Source of the DNA: Arthonia radiata
Taxonomy: Eukaryota; Ascomycota; Arthoniomycetes; Arthoniales; Arthoniaceae
DNA: 64,000 nucleotides
NCBI GenBank assembly: GCA_002989075.1
Contig: PSQN01000002.1
Coordinates: forward strand, 1,070,097-1,134,096
Direction of reading: 5' to 3'
The position numbers were made by a program, and so were the translations under genes. How positions within the stretch are numbered: the stretch's first letter is position 1; every line of letters begins with the position of its first letter. Of the stretch, positions 21,683 to 33,534 are shown piece after piece. The notes beneath the pieces were generated by a model, which was not told the DNA's origin, made no database searches, and worked only from the letters and a program-made list of their open reading frames with translations.

Positions 21683-24396
21683 CTAGCCAGCGGACCTTGC
21701 CTGTCCGGCGAAGTCCGTTCCATTGACATTACCCATCTTCAGCGGACTGAAGCTGAAGTTCTGCTCGTTTTCGAGCAGACTCATGCCGATGCCGCTGTCT
21801 TCGAAATCCTCCCCACGAGCCATGGCCTGCTTGTGCTTCGCTCGAGTCCGCGGCGTGACCGTATACTTGACTAAGTTCTCTGCGTCAGCCATAAGCCTCT
21901 CTCCATCACTGCAAAATGCACGTTCGCTGGGATGAAGAAACTCACAATTGGCCATCGGCGCTGCCGGCGGACCACTGCTGTGCCGCTGCTCGATTCTTGG
22001 ACTGAAGCTTGGCCAGCCTCCAGAATCGAGGTTTGGATGAGCGGAGTTCGGCCGAGGAAGATCGCTGACGGTTGGTGGGCGACTTTGGTCTCCTACGTCA
22101 TGAAGGCTATTCTGCAACACAGCTTCGAGGTTGTCGCCATAGATCTGTTGGGTGGTGGGTGAGGGCTCGGGTGAGCCAGCATCTAGAAACCCGCCCATCT
22201 CGGCAAGCCACAGCATCATCTCGTCCATCCAGACTTTGGTGGTCCACCAGGCGCCGAAGGACTGCGCGACATTCACAGTGATGTCTCGCAGCGCAGCACA
22301 GGAAACGGACTCTAGACAATGCAAAAGCGTACGAGTCGGTACGTCTGGGAAGCGGGCTGGCAGCTTCTTCAAAAATGCAGACCATCGCTCCATGATGGTG
22401 TCAGCATTCGAGAGGTCTTGATACTCGACTGCATTGTAGTCAATGGTGCTCGCAGCTGCAGCAAACTCGACTGGCTCTTCCATAGGGTCGGCGTTCGGCA
22501 GCGGGGCTAGCAACAGTCGCATATCAGCTGTCATGATGCTATAGGCCTCTTCGTGGCCACAACGAGCCAAGGATGACTCGACGCAGCGCTTTGGTCGAAC
22601 ACAATTCACCCAGTCGTGCCACATGATTTCCCGCATCTCGTCTTTCATAAGGAGGTTGGCGGCAGCGTGTGCGGTCTCGTTCACGCGAAGTAGGCGCTGG
22701 AGGAGGCTGGAGAAGATGGTCGCCATTTCGAGCTTCGCTTGCATGACATGCTCAGGATAGTGGTAAAAGTGCTTCTTAATGTGCTCTGTGAGCTCGGTGC
22801 CGATGTTGCGCAGCATCATGAACACTGGTTGCGGCAAGACCTGTAGGACAAGCTGTGACACAAACTTGATGATCTGTTGGTACATGACACGGTCGCACTC
22901 CTTGATCCAGTCTGCGATCGGACTTTGTTGGAAGAGCTTGGCGACCGGTACAGTCATCGTGCCGTTGAATGAACCGATAAACTTGAAGAATTGTTTCTCT
23001 TTGACGTAGCGAACGGCATCGACGAGAGATGTGCAATGCGCGACATACAGCTCGAACAAGCCTTGTGACTGCTCCCCATCGAAGCCATTGGGAAGGTACT
23101 TTGCGATAGCAGGGACTTGAAATCGTAGAGCCTCGTCTGATGATGGCCGATCATTGAGGTGTGAGAAGCATAGCTTTTGCTTGTACATGGGACGAGTGGT
23201 AGTTGTTGAGCCGTACGAGGCGTAGGTTGATTCTGCGAAAAGTTGCCCTTGAGAAGCAGGATTAGCGGACGTCTGAATGTGTGGTTGCTGAAAAGATTGT
23301 TCAGGTTGCGAGAAAGTAGCGCTGTCCGCTGGGATGCGCGCGGAATTACTTGGATGTTGTCAGCTTATTGCCAATCTGGCAGGTGCGTGTCAAGTGGACA
23401 TACCGAAAGGAAGCATCAGGCTCCACGGGGATTTCGCGGTCCGAGGCCGCAGACATGCGACTTGGAGGCCGTCCTATTCCGGGCTGGGGATCCTCAACAA
23501 GAGTGAGGTGGACATAGTGGTACTTCGACTCGCCGCGCACACCGAGACGCCGCGTTTGAATACCAGGGAAGATGATTCTTACCAGCTTGCCAAATGAAGC
23601 TGGGTTCAAAGTGTCCACGCGGTCGTTGCCACACCTCTGAGCATAATAGGTGTACACACGAGCACGTGGCACGGATTCATTAGCTCGGCGACAGTATTGC
23701 TTGAGCCTTGAAGTGGTGTTAGCCCTGATCAGATTGAAGTAATGATGCTGCAGCTTACCATCGCATTGCAAACAATTGCTTCGCCTTCTCAGCTTTCTGT
23801 GTGCGCTCTGCGTTTCTTACGTCTCGTGCAATAGACTCGAGCGAGCGATGGTCATTACCGTCGATGAGCTCGCGCAGCTCCTTCTCATTGGCAGCGTTGT
23901 TATTAGCAATCTTTCTGCCTTTCTTCTCGTCATCAGTGCCAGTCCCTGCAGCGCCGTCCGCTTGGGTAATGGACATCGTCCGTTGCAGCGACCGGGCTGG
24001 TGGGTTTGGCGGTGCGTATGTGTATGGGCCGTGTTGTCCGTTTTGCGAATGTTCCAGATGTTGACCTTGCTGGTATTGCGCAGGTCCTATATGGGTCCCA
24101 TTGGTCATTGGATGCTGAGAATGATCGATATGCTGACCGTAAGAGCTGTTGAACTGGCGTATTTGTGCTAGTTGCGCATGCTCACTTGAGATTTGCTCTG
24201 CAGGTGCGACCATGGTGGCTTGGCCTGCTTGTGGTTGGTATGAGTGGTTGTCGATCGGCGCATACTGGGGAGCTGCTGGTTCTATGGGTGAATTGGCGGC
24301 AGTGGTGTCGCGGCTTGTCGTGGATATCGAGCGACGCTTGTTGCGTGGTGGGTTTTCAGCCAATGCGGCAGGCCTTTTTTTCCCGATTGCGGCCAT
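21683..24396 (-). CDS. RFX-family transcription factor
   Basis: Three exons: 23759-24396, 23404-23706, 21683-23348, with introns of 52 and 55 nt; 868 residues. The N-terminus is Gln/His-rich and disordered. The RFX winged-helix DNA-binding domain spans the first intron: FAMRW/LKQYCRRANESVPRARVY, CGNDRVDTLNPASFGKLVRI, FPGIQTRRLGVRGESKYHY (about residues 205-285). After a Ser/Gln linker the large C-terminal half carries the conserved RFX extension, e.g. VAHCTSLVDAVRYVKEKQFF, RVMYQQIIKFVSQLVLQVLP and LARCGHEEAYSIMTADMRLL. Yeast Crt1/Rfx1 represses DNA-damage genes such as ribonucleotide reductase by binding X-box sites. A related role in cell cycle or DNA-damage control is likely here but inferred. 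It is transcribed divergently from YOP1. Confidence 0.88.
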
Positions 24397-24906
24397 GCTG
24401 GCGGTGCCGGTATGTATATTCTTCTGCCTGTATCCAAAGTGGTGACCGGCGATGCGAGATGATCGAATTTGATATCGTAGTGGTATTTGCGTCCTAATTA
24501 TACTACAGTGACTCCGGGTGAATGTTTATACCGAGTCAAAGCGACGACAGCGGCGCACAGATTCTGAACAGGGCGATCGCACAACGGGAGGCTATCAATA
24601 CCTGGTCAAAGCATTGCCGCCGTTGTTGCTGCCGTCGGATGGCGAGGACGTCGGGTAGAAAAGCTGGTGGTGGGGCTTGAGTGTGGTGAATGCCCGTGTA
24701 AACAAACGAAGAGGCTGGAGTAGCAACAAGGCTTTTAGGGTTAGGGCGGTAACCCAGGCTTGGCATGGTCCACGGAAAAGCGACGTACCTCTCCCGATAA
24801 CCTCCATCTGATCACCCATCAAAACATCACACGACCTCCTCACCAACCTTCAACATACTCACAGACTGTCAGTCTCTTTGGAAAAGAAACAGAACACTCA
24901 GCCAAG
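24397..24906. promoter_or_regulatory. divergent intergenic region (RFX / YOP1)
   Basis: About 510 bases holding both promoters. An AGGGTTAGGG stretch (about 24738-24747), a telomere-like motif common in fungal promoters of growth genes, is visible. No gene seen. Confidence 0.35.
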
Positions 24907-25705
24907 ATGTCTATGCAGGAGAGAGCCCAGCATCAAATGTCGCAGCTCGACAAAGAGGTACGTGCCGCCCTATCAACCCTGTGCCAACTCTCAACAGACT
25001 CTCCTCGCGCACGCAAAACCCGCGAGCATCATGATCTTGCGATCACAGTCAATAGTAATCTCAATCGCGTTCATAACTGACATGTCTTCCAGCTGTCCCG
25101 ATACCCCGCCCTCAACAACTTCGAGCAGCAAACCTCCGTCCCCAAGGTCTACATGATCCTTGGCCTCGGCGCCCTCTACTTCTTCCTCATCTTCTTCAAC
25201 ATCGCCGGCGAGTTCCTCGTCAACTTTGCCGGCTTCCTGATCCCAGGCTACTACTCTCTTGAAGCGCTCTTCAGCACCAGCAAGAGCGATGACACCCAAT
25301 GGTTGACCTACTGGGTCACGTTTGCTTTCTTGACGTAAGTCCCGCTCCGTTTCAGCCAGTTCGCAGTCGTGTCGTGGCTTGTCTTTTCCTATGTCTGTAT
25401 CAATTCTTATACTGCCGTCCCTATATATGGGAGCGTTCCCCACGTAATACACATCACACACGTCCAAAAAGCTAACACCCCACCCCAGCGTCTTCGAATC
25501 CATGGTCTCGGCCGTCTACTGGTTCCCCTTCTACTACACCTTCAAATTCGTGCTCGTCCTCTGGATGGCGCTCCCCCAGACCGGCGGCGCGCAGATCATC
25601 TTCCGCTCCTTCATCCAGCCCGTCTTCGCCAAGTACTTCCAGGGCCGCGAGTCCGCCACCGCCAACCTCCGCAACTCCGCCCAGAACGCCACCAAGAACA
25701 TGTAG
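24907..25705 (+). CDS. YOP1: ER-shaping protein YOP1 (REEP/DP1/TB2)
   Basis: Three exons: 24907-24957, 25093-25334, 25489-25705; 169 residues, standard length for the family. Core: LSRYPALNNFEQQTSVPKVY, then hydrophobic hairpins LGALYFFLIFFNIAGEFLVN and FAGFLIPGYYSLEALFST, the DDTQWLTYWVTFAFLT/VFE junction across intron 2, and VSAVYWFPFYYTFKFVLVLW. These form the wedge-shaped hairpins that curve tubular ER. A C-terminal amphipathic segment follows (FAKYFQGRESATANLRNSAQ). Yeast Yop1 works with reticulons to form ER tubules and binds Rab GTPases. The neighbour VPS45 is also a membrane-traffic gene but is transcribed separately on the other strand. Confidence 0.93.
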
Positions 25706-26267
25706 AGCGGTCCTGCGCGGCCGGGGCGTGGATGGCGTGGAAGCGGTGAGAAGGTGGGGAAGGAGAAGGTGCAGTGTTTTGTGGGTAAGAGGACTTGTTA
25801 GCGGAGGCGATCATGACAATGGAAATCAATATACAGAATCATGATGTTATGAGCTGATGGTACGTTTTATGCGGACTTGAGGCTCGGTTGGGAGCTATGA
25901 GGGAGATGTAGCGTTACGTTTGTGATGTGGTGCTGCGACGGGTTGGCCGGGCTTGTGGAGGCCATCTCCTTGCTGTAGAGGAACGATGATCTCTCTTCAT
26001 ACTTGGTACTGCTTTACTCTTCCGCTTTATCGCGTGTTGGTATGCTTCAATTCCTAACGCTGGATCTCGGTTATCAACCGATCCCCATGGAATATTGATG
26101 TTGAGGATCTACCCTGGCTTCGTACAGTCCGTCGAATATAGCCACGAACAGACGCAAGGTTTTGCGTTTCGCAATTACGCATATGGGCCTTGTCAGTTGA
26201 GATAGGTCAACTTCGTAGGTCGCGAACATAACGCGTAACGGGTCATACTCCGGTCGCACAATCTCGT
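25706..26267. other. convergent 3' region YOP1/VPS45
   Basis: About 560 bases between convergent genes; probable 3' UTRs only. Confidence 0.4.
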
Positions 26268-28255
26268 CTACCGCTTCCCCACCTCCCTCTCCAACCGTCC
26301 ACCAACACCCTCCTCACTCCTCAACACACCCCTATACACGCCCTCCCAACCCTCCACAGCCCCTCTCACATTCTCCATAAACATCCCACTCCTCAACACG
26401 CTCGTCCCGCCCAGCACGACCCTCACACCAGGCATCCCAGCATTAATCTGCGCGACCGTCCTCGCCTCCTCGAACGTCGTCCCTCCAACCATGAACACGA
26501 TGACGTCCTGTGGCTTCTCCCGGCTCGCTGAACCGACGTTTTGGCCGTCGAGGAAGGGGTGGGTTTGCTGACTCAGGCGGCCCTTGAGTAGGGATTCGAG
26601 GGTGCTGAGGAGGAGGGGTGAGTGCTGTGTGTACACGTTCTCTACGCCTTTGAGGCCTTTCTGGATACGGCTGCGCGCACCCGTGAGTAAGGCCGTGGGT
26701 TGGGAAAAGAGATCTGGGAGAGGTCCTTGGTTTGCGCTTGCGTTGCTGGCGGATGCGGTGAGTGAACGCGCGTAGGCAAGAAGGTAGGGTATTAGGATTG
26801 TATCCGCTTGACTTAGACTCGTGGACGCTTTCAGTAGATCGCGTAGCATCGGCAACTGATTCGAGCTATTGTTTCCGTATCTCAACGCGTAGATCGCCAC
26901 AAGCCGCAGCCTGTTCTGATCAGGCACGCCCGGGTTCGCGAGGAGCTGTTGGAGCGAGCGAAGATCGGCATTGTGGTTGTCTGAACACGCGAGGGACTGC
27001 TCGAGCTCAGAGCAATCGAGCAACTTATCCGTCTCCACACGCCGAGAGAGCTCGCCGACGAGCGTGACGTGCTTGGACACGTTGCCGGAAAGCTTACGAA
27101 ACTCAGGGTACTCTTCCACGAAGCGCTTCATATCCGCCACGCTGTCTAGACTCTGTGACGAATTGCTCTTTGAAGCAAACTGCGCAACGTAGTCTTTCGC
27201 GTTCTGGCCGAGGTCGCCGAAGTTCGCGTACATGTTCTTCGCGAAGAAGGGGTCTTGGTCTTGCGACAGGACGATTTCCCGGAGTTCAGGGCGAATGTCC
27301 GGGACGTCTTTTAGGGAGACGCGACCGTGCGTGATGCCGAGGAGCTCGTGCACCATAGCTTGATAGGTCCACTGCGTGAGGAGCGGGGTCAAAGGGTCTT
27401 CGCGACGATCGAGGAGGAGGAGGATTGGGGGCGTGTCGACGCGGCGGAAGTCGAACAGGGACTCTTCCTGCGTCATGTGGTAGCGGACTTCCGTGGCGAG
27501 CTTTTTGCAGAGGAGGCTGTCTTTGGCGTAGCGGATGAGAGGTTTCTTCTTGAGGGTGAGGAGGAGCGCGGAGAGGCCGTCAGTAGTGCGCGTGAGAGAG
27601 TCTGGGTGCCAGAGTTCGGGAGAGGTGCCGTAAATGCGGTACATGGGGGAGGTGAGAGAAAGGGACATGAGGTCAGCGTTGACGACGGAGAAGTCGGCGA
27701 AGTATTCGCGGACGGTTTGGACGGTCTCGTGGTCGTCTGATTCCGCGAGGCGCTCGAGGGTGGATTTCTTGACAGTGTTGCTGAAGTCTGGCATTCTGTG
27801 AGCAAGACGTGTGGAGCTTAAGAGGGTGACATTAAACGCACATAGATGGTATTCGCCATACTTGGGCTCTCTGAGCTCGTCGATCAAGAATTGTATGGAC
27901 TCTGGCGAGGGTCGGACAAAGCAGAGACATCGTAGATGGCGCATCTTCTCTCTGTTGGGATTATCGAGTCGACTGGGACAAAGTCAGTCGGCACATGCTT
28001 CTTGACATTCTGTTGGTATTGGACGCACTCTGTGAGATAGACATCATGGCTGAGGAGCGAGGATTGAGTGGTTGCGGTTGAGATGATCGAGACCTGAATG
28101 GTCAGTCAGCGTCGCAAGAAGCAGAAGCGCGTGGCTCGCACAGTCTCACTGTCAAGGAGCAGTATCTTCATCTTTGCATTGGCGGCCGTACTTGAATCAT
28201 CGCCAGAAGAGACCATCTTGGAGACATAGCCTCCGACGGCCTGCACGACGTCCAT
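26268..28255 (-). CDS. VPS45: Sec1/Munc18 protein VPS45
   Basis: Three exons: 28142-28255, 28029-28093, 26268-27972 (introns 48 and 56 nt); 627 residues. Exon 1 gives MDVVQAVGGYVSKMVSSG and MKILLLDSET; exon 2 resumes VSIISTATTQSSLLSHDVYL; exon 3 continues with RLDNPNREKMRHLRCLCFVR. These junctions recreate the conserved SM-protein N-terminus. Later motifs: PPILLLLDRREDPLTPLLTQ, WTYQAMVHELLGI, SKHVTLVGELSRRVETDKLL and DVIVFMVGGTTFEEARTVAQ. Vps45 binds the syntaxin-type SNARE Tlg2 and promotes SNARE assembly for Golgi/endosome-to-vacuole traffic. The C-terminal tail (EGWEGVYRGVLRSEEGV...) is slightly unusual in ending with a basic Gly/Glu-rich stretch. The gene looks intact. Confidence 0.92.
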
Positions 28256-30525
28256 GGCAGAGGGTGCTCTTCAAGCACCGTATGCGTGCGCTCACCGATG
28301 TCGTCGACCCGTGAAAGCTCCGCAGAAGCACAGTGATTGCACTTTAGAGCTTAACGCCACCGCGATTTGGGTGCAAGATCTACCTGGAAAGCAGTGTTGA
28401 GTTGATTCAAGCGTTCCTAGCTCAGGTTTCGGTACATACCATATCAGGCAATTTGATCGGGGTGAAGGTGAAACAGCAATCGAAGGATATGTTTGACGCT
28501 ATCACCTTCGCGACGACTACCGCAATTTTGGGTTGGGCAAGGAGACGAAAAGCAGAGGTGGTCTGCCTACTGCAATCTTTTATGAAGCTTTAAGCTTATA
28601 TCAATTGAGTGTGAGAGTACATTTAACACTAGGCTCGGTTTTCTGGTCTTTTCTTTGCTTGGCAAATTCGGTCCCTTCTCAACCCTCAACCCTGCGGGTC
28701 CAAGCCCGGGGCACAGAAGTCGTGGCAGACTGCCAGCAAAATTACATCCTCGCTATACGATAGAGACCTTGACTGCAAGCTCTAAAAGCACGCGACGAGG
28801 TAGTCGGAGGTGTTACTCCATAGTCTTAACGTTGGCCTCGCGCTGGGAAATCTGGGTCGTGTGCTGGCGATCGTGCAGCATCAACCCTGCGTACGCAACG
28901 CTAGCTATTGCTATACCACGAACTATAGTAACGAGGTCAAATGGTTATTATAGCAGATCTAAATACAAGGCTTACCGAGCGTTAACCCGATGTGAGGAAC
29001 CGGTCTGAGAAAAGGTCTCTTGGACATATTTGGCACGCAATTTGACCTTATCGGGCAGGCGAGTGTCCGTGGAGTGGTGCGTAGGGGTTTCGAGGCTTTC
29101 TCTTGGGTCTGTGAGCCGTTGGAGTTGAACATATAGGTCGGGACGATGAGCGGCATTATTGATTTAGCGGAGAAAGATGGAAGATTGATGGGGATTTTTT
29201 CTTTTCTCAAGTCAAGGAAGGAAGCTGCGGTGTGCTGAAGATTGGTTTGATGGAAAGAGCCCTTGTGCAGTGTCGCTGCCAAGATGTTTCGCCTTTTAAG
29301 ACTTTCCATCGTTCATTCGCTCATATGCACGTCAGGACAGGTTGCTAGGCCGGGAGGTCTTCTCCGTCCGAGGTCCCTCCGGTCAAACTTGTGCTCTTCT
29401 CGAGCCGAAAGACTTTGGGAGCGAGAAGGCCTTGAATGATCAGCAAGCTATACTGATATGCGCAGTAGGTTGCCTACCGCAAGGGCGCGCTTCTCTGCAC
29501 CCATATATCTGAATGAAGATCTTACGATATGCCGACGTCGGGATCGTCGAGCCTATGCGCAGGAGTAATTCTGGTTTCGAGATACGCGTGTCGACAACAC
29601 AGAGCTGGCGTAGCAGGTATTATGGGAAGGTAATAGCAATAGCTGTTACTGGTGAAGGCTCTGTTGATGTTGAATCGTGCGGTCAGGACCCTGCTAATCT
29701 AACCTGACACGAACAATATATGCGAGAATCCCGCAGCGTAGATCAGCTAGCAATCATGGTAAAGACGTTCTCTTCACAGTCTGTGAGCAGCGCAATCTGC
29801 TGCGAGCAAAGGATAGCACTGAAAGGCAAAGTATGCATTGTGTTTCGGCACCGTTGGTAAATCTATTACTAATGCGGTGGTTTTTTAGACCGGTGAGGAT
29901 GCAGCTTATCAGCATATGGCGATGGGTCTGGTCCACCACAGCGGCTTTCTTTCTCAGGCGATGTCGTACAAAGCACCACACTGCTACTCCATAACCGCGC
30001 ACTTGGCACTTCGGACTTGTGCCCTAGTAAAGGTTTTCTGCTGGGAGGACTCCACAATCCTTCGGCGTGCTGAGATCTTCGAGGAACAGGGCCGAACAGA
30101 TTACCCAGCTTCGTCATCGCCAACGACTTACATCCCCGTGAGTTCGCGGGTCAACACACACGAATGAGACGCCAACGTATGCACCTGGCTCCTTGAACGC
30201 GTTGGAATAGAACTCGGGGGACTTTTCTCTGTTGCCACGAGAGCAGGGATGTGAGACGCATATGCCCATTTGCCTTTTGGCTCGAAGGTGGATCTTGACA
30301 CTTAAGGGGCTTATCTTGGTTCTTCTCTTCATATTCTCGACTTTTCCCCACCCAATCATTTTAGCGCTCGATTGGTACGCTGCACTTTCCACTTGCACCA
30401 TCTGCAGGTAAACACTCATATGTCGGATTCCCTCGCGCTACAAACCACCAATCTTCTAAAAAACCACTCATCAGACATCTGCCAATTTATCGACCTTCTC
30501 AACAACTCCTCATAAGACAATCGCT
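28256..30525. other. gene-poor region with repeat
   Basis: Over 2.2 kb upstream of VPS45 with no open frame that shows a recognisable domain. It contains the left copy of a diverged direct repeat (about 28408-28600). Composition is ordinary. It may hold relics too decayed to name. Confidence 0.35.
28408..28600 (+). repeat. diverged direct repeat, copy 1
   Basis: Begins at CAAGCGTTCCTAGCTCAGG and includes AGGCAATTTGA, ATGTTTGACGCTATC and a final TGAAGCTTTAAGCTT-like block. The same order of blocks is found at about 33843-34060 in the same orientation, with many transition differences and a few indels. It looks like two old copies of one mobile or duplicated sequence, possibly altered by RIP. 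Confidence 0.5.
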
Positions 30526-31083
30526 ATGGCGTCTCGAGCGCTCAGTAGAGTCAAAAGCACGACTTTTGTCAGCTCTACCATCCACAGCTTGATGAACGGT
30601 AGACTCGCGTCGCCCTACTCGGCTTTCGTAGCGCACACTCCACCAATTGGCCGTGGGCTGAAGACTTGTGGAACTCGACGTATCTACGTCCCAACGGAAG
30701 CGCCTCGTGTCCTTGCGCCCCGTCATGAGCATGACGATCCTGACCCTATCAACCATGATTATCTCATCTCTTACTCTACGGGTCATCCATTCTCAACGGG
30801 AGAGTTTGAACGCTTCGTCGAATCGTGTAGAGAGATCCTACAAAACCGGGTTGGGGGACAGGATGTCATCGATCGGACTCAACCACTGCCGCCAGGCTCA
30901 GCAACCAAGAAACTCCGGCACCCGGACTCTGCTCAGATCCCCAGACTCGGTCAAGAAACTGTGGGTAAACCCCGTCTCATGAACGATTGTTATTACGCTG
31001 ACTGGCGACTCGCGATAGCTCGCCCCCGCCACAGACCCCGACACGGGTTACTTGTGCGTACACGGTCTGCGAGCTCAAGATGA
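30526..31083 (+). CDS. orphan hypothetical protein
   Basis: An ATG-initiated open frame of 185 residues (MASRALSRVKSTTFVSST...). I recognise no domain. The N-terminus is rich in Ser, Arg and Thr, loosely presequence-like. The middle is polar (EFERFVESCREILQNR) and the C-terminus strongly basic (IARPRHRPRHGLLVRTRS). It lies in the gene-poor segment between the two direct repeats. A minus-strand open frame (30977-31423) overlaps its 3' end. It may be a lineage-specific gene or chance open frame. Confidence 0.25.
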   Translation: MASRALSRVKSTTFVSSTIHSLMNGRLASPYSAFVAHTPPIGRGLKTCGTRRIYVPTEAPRVLAPRHEHDDPDPINHDYLISYSTGHPFSTGEFERFVESCREILQNRVGGQDVIDRTQPLPPGSATKKLRHPDSAQIPRLGQETVGKPRLMNDCYYADWRLAIARPRHRPRHGLLVRTRSASSR

Positions 31084-32346
31084 ACAGCACTGGCGGTGCT
31101 TGGAGGAAATCAGCCAAATCGGAGGCGTGTACTCCATCGATCAGCGAACGAATATACTCTACCGGTGTTAGTTCCCGGAAAACGTAAACACTTTCTCTCA
31201 AGGGAGGGCAGACATCACCATCATCGCTACTCATGAATGCTGAATCAGGGCAAACGAATTGCAACTGTACCTTTCGTTTGTATCTAAACCAATTCTGTGG
31301 ACCAGGTAACGAGCCCTCAAGGAAATGATCCAGTGGAGGCGCACACAGTCTGTTTCGCGTGTTCCAGATGTCGTCGAGCCCATAGATAAGATTTGATCGC
31401 GTGCCGGCGATCGGGCAGCACATTCACTATGCGAGAAAAACCGGCATGTAAACGTCAATGGCTCTGCGGATGGCCACGTTGTTCGTCAAGCTCTATTCTT
31501 GGTTCATTTACACCGCTTATCTCTACTCATGCACTCATACTCATTACCACTCTTTTCTCTCGGCCGTCGTTCATGCTGGCATTCGCACTCACCATCATAG
31601 TCACGTGTTATGGAAGCTTTCAATCTGTGTTTCATGGTTTCCTACGCACGCGCAAGCTGCTGCTAGTTCTCCAGCTGCGCCGTCGCTCAGGTTATTCCGA
31701 AGGTCGCAAATGCGCAGTTGTATATTTGCGAATTCCCCCGGATGTCTTCTGCATGCTGATGCTCGTGCCTCTGTTTACGAGGGTGATCCTCTCATGCTTA
31801 CGCGCATGCGCATGCACGTGTTCATGCTTATGCTCATGCTTGTGCTTCATGGTTCGCTCTTGCCATTTTTGTTGGACGTTCCTGTTCGGGGCCGAAGCCG
31901 CAATCACATGGCAAGAGGCAAACTGAAATACCGTCCGCGCGTCTCTCATCTCCCTCGTCCATCACCAACTTCCAACGTCGCGCCGTTCTCTGAATCGTGA
32001 GTAATATGCAAGCAAAATTAGACCGCATGTGATTACTTTCGAGCTCTGATTCTCTGCCGGCCTCTTCCGTTCCGTCCTTGCACAAGTGGCCTAACACAAG
32101 GTAGAAGTGTTCAAGTCGCCTTTTTCGGGGCTGCTGCTTTCACCAAAGTAGCACCAAAGTGATTCGCACCTTCATCAGAACGCCTGTTCATTCACGAGCC
32201 CCACTAACACACAATCTTGCTCATACGCCTTTCCACCCATACTGATCGCCGAGCTGTCAGATTCTTGGTCTTGCGTCTGGGCCCATGCTACTGAAGCTTC
32301 GTCTGGCATTAGCAAGACAGCTAACGAGCAACAATCCCTCGAAAGC
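31084..32346. other. gene-poor region with simple repeat
   Basis: No supported gene. At about 31790-31850 there is a degenerate ATGC-type simple repeat (CATGCTTACGCG, CATGCGCATGCACGTG, then ATGCTTATGCTCATGC). It is alternating purine-pyrimidine and could adopt unusual DNA structure. Confidence 0.4.
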
Positions 32347-33345
32347 ATGTCCAACATCGGCGTCGAAGGCGTTGCTCAGATAATTCACTACACAGTTGTC
32401 GAGACTATCTCCAACCTACGTCAAGGGCTTGTTCCACTATCAAAATACGATCTCGAAACAGGATTAGAATCCCCCGTTACCCCTAGCGATGATCCATGGT
32501 TCGAGGATAGGGCTTTGGTCTGTACGGTCATCGAACCAGCCGGTAAACCACTCAGCAGCTGTAAAAGTATGTCGACGCTTCTCACAGCCCTGATGGATGC
32601 GGTCTGCGCCCATAAATCTCTTCTTGAAGAAGCGCAAATCTTGCACCGCGACATTTCTGACAAGAATATCATTATCGTCAAAGAAGAGAGTACCGGTAAA
32701 AGCAAGGGTACGCTCATGGGTTTCGACTTTGCAGCCGATGCAAACGGGGACTGGACTGTAAGAGAAACTGGTCTTCCGCGCAGAACAGGATCCATTGCTT
32801 TCATGTCTATGAATATGCTCTGCCCGGAAGGACCGCGGATACATTCGTATCTTGATGACCTTGAGTCATTCTTCTACGTTCTCTGCTGGGCGGCAGTCTC
32901 GTACAACAGAGATACAGAGTTTGCGAGAGAAAAGCACCCCCTCAACTTATGGTGCAAGGGCTCCGATCAGGATCTATATCTGCGCAAGGTGTGTGCAATG
33001 GACCCGGCTTTCGACACCGCTCTCGAGGAATGCGTTCTGAGCAACCTCAGCCCTTTCTGCAACAATAAGACCTTCCGCAATATGCTGTTGGAATTCAGAG
33101 CCATTGTGGTCAGAAAGCGCTTGGATGCGCCGTTAGGGTCACTTCATGATCAGATCATCAGCCTTCTGGGATACTTGCGATGTGGTGGACTGCAGACTAG
33201 GTATCTTTGGTTTTTGGAGTTGGCAGATCACCGTTTAATCCACAGGCATAACCTTACTGTCTGTGGTGGCATGCTGTCGACTCTGGTTGGGGTTACATTT
33301 CAACAGCGTTCTGCGTGGTCAAATTACATTTTGAAAAGTCTTTAA
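32347..33345 (+). CDS. FunK1-type kinase-like protein, N-terminally truncated
   Basis: From the ATG at 32347 the protein has 332 residues; the frame stays open further upstream (to about 32155, including a SDSWSCVW stretch resembling the FunK1 K-D-S-W motif) but has no ATG there. Kinase features: VEGVAQIIHYTVVETISN, LVCTVIEPAGKPLSS (the hinge-like R-x-x-x-x-P-x-G-x-x-L region of FunK1), the catalytic-loop HRDISDKNIII, FDFAADANG in place of the DFG region, and GSIAFMSMNML plus SYLDDLESFFYVLCW, which are typical of FunK1. FunK1 proteins are usually about twice as long, so the N-terminal domain is missing or lost. The Asp that should open the DFG-equivalent (L-I-D-F-D) is Gly here (LMGFDFA), so catalysis is doubtful. 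Likely a pseudokinase or decaying gene. Confidence 0.65.
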   Translation: MSNIGVEGVAQIIHYTVVETISNLRQGLVPLSKYDLETGLESPVTPSDDPWFEDRALVCTVIEPAGKPLSSCKSMSTLLTALMDAVCAHKSLLEEAQILHRDISDKNIIIVKEESTGKSKGTLMGFDFAADANGDWTVRETGLPRRTGSIAFMSMNMLCPEGPRIHSYLDDLESFFYVLCWAAVSYNRDTEFAREKHPLNLWCKGSDQDLYLRKVCAMDPAFDTALEECVLSNLSPFCNNKTFRNMLLEFRAIVVRKRLDAPLGSLHDQIISLLGYLRCGGLQTRYLWFLELADHRLIHRHNLTVCGGMLSTLVGVTFQQRSAWSNYILKSL

Positions 33346-33534
33346 GGGCTTTCTTGCTCGGGACGATCCAAGATGATCAGGGATTGAGGCAGCGCATTCA
33401 ACGCAGTCAACTCCTCATGGACAGCAGATCAACAGTATGTCTCCTCGGCCGACAAGTCCTCAGAGGTGGTCGAGGTCGAATTCCAACCTTAGAAAGGTCC
33501 AGGCTCGGGACCCAGCCTATCTTTGGGGACGTGC

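Noticed and set aside
21905-21945. Possible 37-nt intron near the RFX C-terminus (GTGAGT..TGCAG)
   Set aside because: Its length is not a multiple of three and removal breaks the frame, while the unspliced frame stays open to a good C-terminus.
30977-31423. 148-codon minus-strand open frame
   Set aside because: ATG-initiated but no motif; overlaps the equally weak plus-strand orphan. I could not choose, and list only the plus-strand one at low confidence.
31393-32000. Overlapping hydrophobic plus-strand frames rich in Cys and His
   Set aside because: Composition follows the ATGC-type simple repeat; no signal or domain structure holds up.
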